From Lentisphaerota bacterium (GTDB taxonomy: Bacteria > Verrucomicrobiota > Kiritimatiellia > UBA8416 > VGWJ01): a stretch of 40,494 nucleotides of DNA. The stretch is from positions 1-40,494 of the forward strand of contig VGWJ01000023.1 in assembly GCA_016873635.1 (NCBI GenBank). The letters run 5' to 3'. Positions 39,874 through 40,494 of this stretch are shown one piece after another. Both the position numbers and the translations under genes were made by a program. Positions within the stretch are counted from its first letter, which is position 1. Each line of letters opens with the position of its first letter. A model generated the notes under the pieces. The model was not told the DNA's origin, did no database searches, and saw only the letters and a program-made list of their open reading frames with translations.

Positions 39874-40112
39874 CTATGACAACCGCCACACACACGAAGA
39901 CACAGTTCGTTGTCTGCGTGGACAACCGCGACTACCAGGCATCCCTCGAACTGCACAAGATCTACAGGACCAAGCCGGACGAGGACGCCGAGGCGGACGG
40001 GGACATCAGGATTGTGGACGAGAGCGGAGAGGACTATCTGTACTCTCAGAAGCGCTTCGTCCCTATCAGAGTTCCTTCCGTGGTTCGCGAGTCGCTGGTT
40101 CACGCCCACTGA
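39870..40112 (+). CDS. small conserved protein, partner of the preceding gene
   Basis: An 80-residue protein, its ATG overlapping the stop of the preceding gene. The body reads FVVCVDNRDYQASLELHKIY, then a charged middle (RTKPDEDAEADGDIRI), VDESGEDYLYSQKRFVPIRV, and ends PSVVRESLVHAH. This matches a recurring small protein I recall with the pattern DESGEDYLYP, in several phyla, often next to the HWYEAHG-type gene. It has no signal peptide, membrane helix or known catalytic motif and could be a small SH3-like beta protein. The tight two-gene layout beside a toxin-antitoxin pair suggests another paired system, but that is inference. Lower GC than the flanking housekeeping genes. Confidence 0.65.
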   Translation: MTMTTATHTKTQFVVCVDNRDYQASLELHKIYRTKPDEDAEADGDIRIVDESGEDYLYSQKRFVPIRVPSVVRESLVHAH

Positions 40113-40117
40113 TCCAA

Positions 40118-40179
40118 GGCACTGCCGAACCAGAGGCCGGTATCGCGTTCCGCTGCGCTCCACGCGAACCCTCAGTGCC
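40118..40179. repeat. large imperfect palindrome after the small-protein module
   Basis: Outer arms GGCACTG (40118-40124) and CAGTGCC (40173-40179) are perfect complements. Inside, GGTATCGCGT (40139-40148) pairs with ACGCGAACC (40162-40170) leaving one A bulged, around a 13-nt loop. It follows the stop of the small gene by 5 nt. It may terminate or stabilise the transcript, or be a recombination site; the core triplets of integron attC sites (GTT/AAC) are not in the arms. Confidence 0.5.
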
Positions 40180-40233
40180 CAGGGCGCCTCAGCATGACGG
40201 CTGACGACTTCCCTGACACAGTTCATAAGCCGC

Positions 40234-40263
40234 TTGCATAGCCGGCGGACGCGGCGGTAGATT
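40234..40263 (+). promoter_or_regulatory. candidate promoter of the exported protein gene
   Basis: TTGCAT (40234-40239), an 18-nt spacer and TAGATT (40258-40263) resemble sigma70 elements. A start of transcription near 40270 would give a 40-nt leader containing GGAGAGGAAG. Confidence 0.4.
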
Positions 40264-40310
40264 CGGGTTTGGGCGCGCACGGACGCCCGCCGCGGCGAAG
40301 GAGAGGAAGC

Positions 40311-40494
40311 GTGAATGCTCTGTGTCTTGGGATCGGCGCGACGTTGGCGGCCGTGGCCGCATTCGGCGCGGACGGCGCGGGCGACGCGCCGGTTCTGACG
40401 CCCGGCGACATTCGCCGGACCGGGATCGTGGACCTCCTCGACCGGCCCATCCGGCTCACGGCGCCGGTGCAGTGGGAATACCCCTCGGTCAAGA
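40311..40494 (+). CDS. exported protein, partial (runs off the window)
   Basis: A frame starts at GTG 40311 with GGAGAGGA about 5 nt upstream, and remains open to the window edge (61 codons). The first ~20 residues form a signal peptide (LCLGIGATLAAVAAFGADG), so the product is secreted or periplasmic. The mature start contains LTPGDIRRTGIVDLLDRPIR followed by LTAPVQWEYPSV. This is too little to identify a family. Confidence 0.7.
   Translation, partial: MNALCLGIGATLAAVAAFGADGAGDAPVLTPGDIRRTGIVDLLDRPIRLTAPVQWEYPSVK

Noticed and set aside
39861..40280. Minus-strand frame of 139 codons over the last small gene
   Set aside because: It is mostly the antisense of the 80-residue protein and lacks a ribosome site; no recognisable features.
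38888..40310. Integron cassette array (TA pair and small genes)
   Set aside because: No integrase and no repeated attC-like sites with GTT/AAC cores between the genes; only one structured palindrome is present.

Overview
The window is a GC-rich bacterial chromosome segment from a diderm. It encodes an LptF/LptG-type permease, ExbB/ExbD, several predicted lipoproteins and a LolA-like lipoprotein-sorting protein. A small PUR-domain nucleic-acid-binding protein, an EF-G-like paralogue, glycan-active enzymes (GH94, GH38, CBM9-like) and many GTG/TTG starts together suggest a PVC-superphylum bacterium, possibly Kiritimatiellota, Lentisphaerota or a relative. That placement is inference; no rRNA or other taxonomic marker is present. 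I saw no tRNA, rRNA, CRISPR array, transposase or phage gene.

Layout. (1) Positions 1-540 are intergenic, with a TTG-heptamer tandem repeat, two copies of a hairpin repeat and an extended -10 promoter. (2) 544-5707 is a tight plus-strand run: PUR protein, LolA-like protein, two CNNM/CorC-type membrane proteins, a zinc-ribbon/TM/OB-like protein and a TctA-like permease. (3) 5760-12811 is a carbohydrate cluster: GH94 phosphorylase family, GH38 mannosidase family (Cys at the usual nucleophile position), PfkB sugar kinase and a small lipoprotein. (4) 13002-20257 holds an EF-G-like GTPase, a PflX-like radical SAM protein, yebC, ruvC, ruvA, ruvB and an MFS transporter, closed by a hairpin shared with the converging minus-strand genes. 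(5) 20325-28828 is on the minus strand. In transcription order it has an alpha-CTD/sigma-region-4/winged-helix protein, an LptF/G permease, a fragment resembling a B12-binding radical SAM protein, a large TPR protein, ExbB, ExbD and an FHA-like/TM/CBM9-like protein in the position where TonB or TolA would be expected. (6) 28974-38887 returns to the plus strand: gap-pgk-tpiA-secG, a peptide-type ABC transporter (binding protein and two permeases, no ATPase gene), then dxs. (7) 38942-40112 is an accessory island with visibly lower GC: a YefM/YoeB toxin-antitoxin pair and a second two-gene module of small proteins, whose first gene is split by an in-frame TGA. (8) An exported protein starts at 40311 and runs off the window.

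How the genes fit together. gap-pgk-tpiA gives the triose part of glycolysis and dxs uses its products (glyceraldehyde-3-phosphate and pyruvate) for isoprenoids. GH94, GH38 and PfkB could form a phosphorolysis/hydrolysis/phosphorylation route for an unidentified glycan. The ExbB/ExbD/FHA-CBM9/TPR genes look like an energised envelope machine with an unusual effector. The best candidates for undescribed biology are that system, the Cys-substituted GH38, the alpha-CTD/sigma-4 regulator, the covarying hairpin repeat and the small two-gene module beside the toxin-antitoxin pair.
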